A stretch of 64,000 nt of DNA, from positions 182,795-246,794 of the forward strand of contig NZ_JAMFLZ010000005.1 of NCBI RefSeq assembly GCF_023502325.1. The letters run 5' to 3'. Source of the DNA: Wocania_A spongiicola. Its GTDB lineage: Bacteria > Bacteroidota > Bacteroidia > Flavobacteriales > Flavobacteriaceae. The stretch's first letter is position 1; each line of letters starts with the position of its first letter. A program made the position numbers and the translations under genes. Of the stretch, positions 61,120 to 64,000 are shown piece after piece. The notes under the pieces were generated by a model. That model was not told the DNA's origin. It ran no database searches and worked only from the letters and a program-made list of their open reading frames with translations.

Positions 61120-63870
61120 TCAATATCTTTTTAGTGTAAAGTGTCCTCGATTAATTGTACCATCTATAAAAATCACCTCAAACCAATAATCGTTTTGTGC
61201 AGCAAAGTTTCCATTATATTTACCATCCCATCTATAATTGTTTTCCTCATTTAAATAAGTAATTAACTTTCCAAATCGATCGTAAATATTAACACGAGTT
61301 GATAACAATTCGTCTTCTGACAACCCAAGTACAGTCCAAAAATCATTCATTCCATCATTATTTGGGGTAAAAAAACTTGGGTACCCTAAAATATAAACGC
61401 TTTTTTGAATGGTAGGTTCGCATTGATTTATGTCTCTAACATAAATAGTATGTTTTCCTGCAGGAATATTTTCGAAATTATAAGAATTTGACTCCTCAAA
61501 GTAATTAATATTATCTATTGAAAATTCATACTTTCCTGAACCATCAATTTGTATATATATCAAGTGTCTGTTTTTATCTATCTTTTTTATTTCAATATTA
61601 TTAAAAGATGGAGGCTCTGTTTTTGTTATTACAAAATCAAAAGTATTTGAACATTCTATCCCATTTTCTGTTTTATATGCAATATGTTGATATGAACCAG
61701 GTTTAAAAAAACTGAACTCTCTTTGGGTTGATAAAATAGAACCATTACTGTCAACCCATTCAACCCTATCATTAGTTTTGTCACCAAAAAGTTCAATAGG
61801 TTGATTTTTGCAGATTAAATATTCTTCTTCAATATCAATTTTTGGAGCTGAATTAACAATTAAATTGATAGGGGCTATCCCGCTACAAGCAAAATTTTCT
61901 TCTTGAGCTCTAACCCATATAGTTGTAGATGGTGAACTAAAAAAGCGGTCATCTATTTCATTTTGCATTGTTAAAGCATCTATTAATGTTGGATAATATT
62001 CTAAAATTGTTGACGCTTCTAAATCAACTTCTTCTCTAATTTCTGCTCTCTTAAAGCCTATAGAAAATATGCCAAACCCATCATTAGAATCTAAATCAGA
62101 GCTATCACAGGCATACATTTCAGTAATTTTTCCTAAATCAACAAAAACTGCAGAAATTAAAAATGAAGAAATTTCAAAACAACCGTTATCATTTATGACT
62201 CGAATAAATATCTCCTGATTAGGCTCTATATTAGTATAATTCTCTGGATTTAAAATTTGATTCATATCTAACTCAGCATCTAATCTAGTTTCATAAAATA
62301 CTAATTCTTCATTGTACAAAGGATTAGTAATTTTGTCTCTTATTGTATTTAAATTAAAAATTGAGATTCCGTCAGTATCTAGGTCACATTGTACTAATTC
62401 TTGATTTACCTCTAAGTTTGGAAGATTATACACTTCTATATCTTTTGTTACTGTTATAGGGCAATTGTTAATAGTAATTATTGCGGTAACTTGATAATTT
62501 CCTGATGCCGTATACGCGTGTTCAGCTTCTATTTCATTTGAAGTATTTCCATCACCAAAATCCCATATTGCCTCAGTAATATCAGCATAAGTATCCACTT
62601 CCATAGGAATTGGAATACCAATGCAAGCGTTATCTGCTAATACTCTAGTTCTAAAATAGGATTGAATAAAATTTGGAAGTCCTAATCTAGACCTATTGCT
62701 ACCTAGGTCTATAGCCTTATTAGTATAATTTATTTTTTCTCCTAATTCATGTGGGTTATTAATAACTCCAAGTAATGGTGTTCCTTGGCTTTTATCAATG
62801 GTCAATGCTCTATATATTTTTCCGTTTTTTGCCAATTGCAAGCTTGCAGCTGTTAATTCATTTTGAGCTTCATCTATAGATGTCCAATTTGTTTGAGGGT
62901 TTGAATTTGACATATCATATTGATACAGCAAATTTTTTCTTATTTCATCTGGTATAAATTCATTGCTATTCTCTCTAAACATACCCTGACGAACCAAAGA
63001 AGCATATAGATATTTTGAATCGTTTGAAAACTCAACTCCAAATGCAGAAACAACTTCAAAAAAAACAAAAGAAGTCAAAACATTTCTCCTATTACTAACA
63101 ATCCCATTTTCAGAATTAAAATCAAAAGTCATTAAATGATCAGAAAGTGATTGTGGTCTATAATTTGCACAAGCAATCTTTTTGCCATCAGGCGAAAATT
63201 TCATTTGTCCTTCTTGCAGACCTTTGTAAAAAGTATCATTAGTTATGATTCCTTTTCCTATATTCCCATTAGTTTCAATTTTATAAGCATAAAACCAAGA
63301 ATACTCACTACTTTCATTTTTTTTAGTAGTTAATAACCAAATAGATTTACCATCTGCATGGTGCACAGCTGTTAACTTACCTACACCTTCACCAGGTAAT
63401 AATACTCTATTCTTAAAAACAACTTCTCCTAGGCCATTATTTCTATCCATGTCAACAAGAGAATAACGCAAACCATCTGCTGAAGTAATTGTAAATATAT
63501 AGTGTAAATTTTCGCTATCCTTAATTGGAATAATCATAACATTAAGCAAAATATTTGGTTCAAGGTTAACTGGGTCTACCATCCCTAAAGGCTCTACAAG
63601 AACTCCATTAATCATAATATTATGATTACTGTCCCATACGTTAGTTCCATTAGTGTAAAACAAAAGATTGCCATCCTTATCAGAAATTGTAGCACATGCA
63701 TTTTCAGCAATCATTTTACCATTGAAAAGTATATCTGGATCATTTTGAAGATCAAATAATAATCCAGCACGTTCGCCAAAATACCAATTGTTCGTCTCAT
63801 TTTGACTCCATGAACTGATTGAAGAAATTATTATCGCACATAAAAGAAAAGAAACCCTTAAAAATTGCAT
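61120..63870 (-). CDS. T9SS type B sorting-domain surface protein with PKD domain
   Basis: About 916 residues from the ATG at 63870, which gives a proper signal peptide (MQFLRVSFLLCAIIISSISS, cleaved after SWSQ); the longer frame to 63915 is not used. The N-terminal half (about 20-400) looks like a beta-propeller. A PKD-like domain follows (ITEAIWDFGDGNTSNEIEAEHAYTASGNYQVTAII), then repeated modules (LVQCDLDTDGISIFNL, MYACDSSDLDSNDGFGIFSI). The C-terminus has the gliding-motility-associated/type B sorting domain: GYPSFFTPNNDGMNDFWTV, INIYDRFGKLI-type motif and WDGKYNGNFAAQNDYWFEV. It is exported by the type IX system. Confidence 0.9.
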   Translation of the reverse strand: MQFLRVSFLLCAIIISSISSWSQNETNNWYFGERAGLLFDLQNDPDILFNGKMIAENACATISDKDGNLLFYTNGTNVWDSNHNIMINGVLVEPLGMVDPVNLEPNILLNVMIIPIKDSENLHYIFTITSADGLRYSLVDMDRNNGLGEVVFKNRVLLPGEGVGKLTAVHHADGKSIWLLTTKKNESSEYSWFYAYKIETNGNIGKGIITNDTFYKGLQEGQMKFSPDGKKIACANYRPQSLSDHLMTFDFNSENGIVSNRRNVLTSFVFFEVVSAFGVEFSNDSKYLYASLVRQGMFRENSNEFIPDEIRKNLLYQYDMSNSNPQTNWTSIDEAQNELTAASLQLAKNGKIYRALTIDKSQGTPLLGVINNPHELGEKINYTNKAIDLGSNRSRLGLPNFIQSYFRTRVLADNACIGIPIPMEVDTYADITEAIWDFGDGNTSNEIEAEHAYTASGNYQVTAIITINNCPITVTKDIEVYNLPNLEVNQELVQCDLDTDGISIFNLNTIRDKITNPLYNEELVFYETRLDAELDMNQILNPENYTNIEPNQEIFIRVINDNGCFEISSFLISAVFVDLGKITEMYACDSSDLDSNDGFGIFSIGFKRAEIREEVDLEASTILEYYPTLIDALTMQNEIDDRFFSSPSTTIWVRAQEENFACSGIAPINLIVNSAPKIDIEEEYLICKNQPIELFGDKTNDRVEWVDSNGSILSTQREFSFFKPGSYQHIAYKTENGIECSNTFDFVITKTEPPSFNNIEIKKIDKNRHLIYIQIDGSGKYEFSIDNINYFEESNSYNFENIPAGKHTIYVRDINQCEPTIQKSVYILGYPSFFTPNNDGMNDFWTVLGLSEDELLSTRVNIYDRFGKLITYLNEENNYRWDGKYNGNFAAQNDYWFEVIFIDGTINRGHFTLKRY

Positions 63871-63973
63871 AGTAGAAATTAAGCCTTTATTAATTGTACA
63901 CTTTAAAACTATCAAATAGTTGAACTCTATATACCAACTAGTTTTATATTATAATTTATTAGCAATAAGGCTA

Positions 63974-63981
63974 CAAATGTA
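63974..63981 (-). promoter_or_regulatory. -7 box candidate of the T9SS type B gene
   Basis: The minus strand reads TACATTTG (complement of 63974-63981); a second TAnnTTTG match, TAATTTTG, lies just upstream (63987-63994 region). They are 100-120 bp from the start at 63870. The remaining window edge shows no gene. Confidence 0.4.
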
Positions 63982-64000
63982 TTATGCAAAATTAATGATT

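Noticed and set aside
1..64000. CRISPR arrays, insertion sequences, tRNA and rRNA genes
   Set aside because: Looked for in all larger gaps; no regular spacer-repeat pattern, transposase or terminal inverted repeats, and no tRNA T-loop or rRNA core sequence was seen.

Overview
The window looks like chromosomal DNA of a marine-type Flavobacteriaceae (Bacteroidota). The base composition is AT-rich and genes are short-spaced. Promoter-like boxes follow the Bacteroidota TTG-N17..20-TAnnTTTG pattern rather than a sigma-70 pattern, and Shine-Dalgarno sequences are largely absent. There is a type IX secretion (T9SS) type B sorting-domain protein, a PorD-family protein, the short Bacteroidota RpoZ, a monomeric isocitrate dehydrogenase and many families of unknown function typical of this group. 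No rRNA, tRNA, CRISPR array, insertion sequence or prophage is visible; most of the window is core genome.

Layout. 1-9636: truncated Gfo/Idh/MocA oxidoreductase, a TIGR02757 protein, an M61 peptidase, a glycosyltransferase, then a plus-strand run of BatA-type membrane protein, dihydroorotase homologue lacking metal ligands, small membrane protein and esterase, then a LacI regulator on the minus strand. 9637-14877: divergent from LacI, an exported catabolic-looking operon (PmoA-like/DUF6807 lipoprotein, ThuA protein, Tat-exported Gfo/Idh/MocA oxidoreductase, lipoprotein oxidoreductase) with a LacI-type operator lying on its promoter. 14910-34528: mainly minus-strand housekeeping genes: RprXY-like two-component system, GT2-YbbR-coaE, fabI, recN, bamD-rpoZ-coaBC-porD, DUF6913-dapA, a 5'-nucleotidase split into two genes in reversed domain order, two related polytopic membrane proteins around a DoxX protein, ligA, prmC. 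34546-44569: LEA-type lipoprotein, ribD, HAD, YigZ, thioesterase, dnaA, tyrosine phosphatase, RsmI-like methylase, a lysozyme-like protein and the dapF-GNAT-mltG-DUF2279 operon. 44722-60440: mostly plus strand: htrA, GAPDH, coiled-coil membrane protein, PhoD-like phosphatase, trmD, rplS, a gene-free stretch that seems to encode a structured RNA, icd, a HlyD/FtsX-permease/TolC export operon, murQ. 60437-64000: DinB-like protein and a 900-residue T9SS type B surface protein.

The most interesting non-coding signals are: (i) two dispersed copies of an ~80-nt repeat (1226-1303, 51232-51308) that fold into the same three-way junction with a compensatory base-pair change; (ii) an unassigned ~500-nt candidate RNA at about 51937-52440 with its own promoter, several stems (one with a GAAA tetraloop and tandem G-A mismatches) and a terminator; (iii) helically phased GTTAAA direct repeats in front of htrA, resembled by repeats in front of the RprXY-like operon, suggesting a shared response-regulator site; (iv) a near-consensus sigma-54 promoter before the HlyD/permease/TolC operon, which lacks its ATPase gene; (v) a LacI operator overlapping a promoter; (vi) a likely L19 autoregulatory leader before rplS. 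Coordinates of predicted sites come from reading the sequence by eye; no alignments, folding programs or database searches were run.
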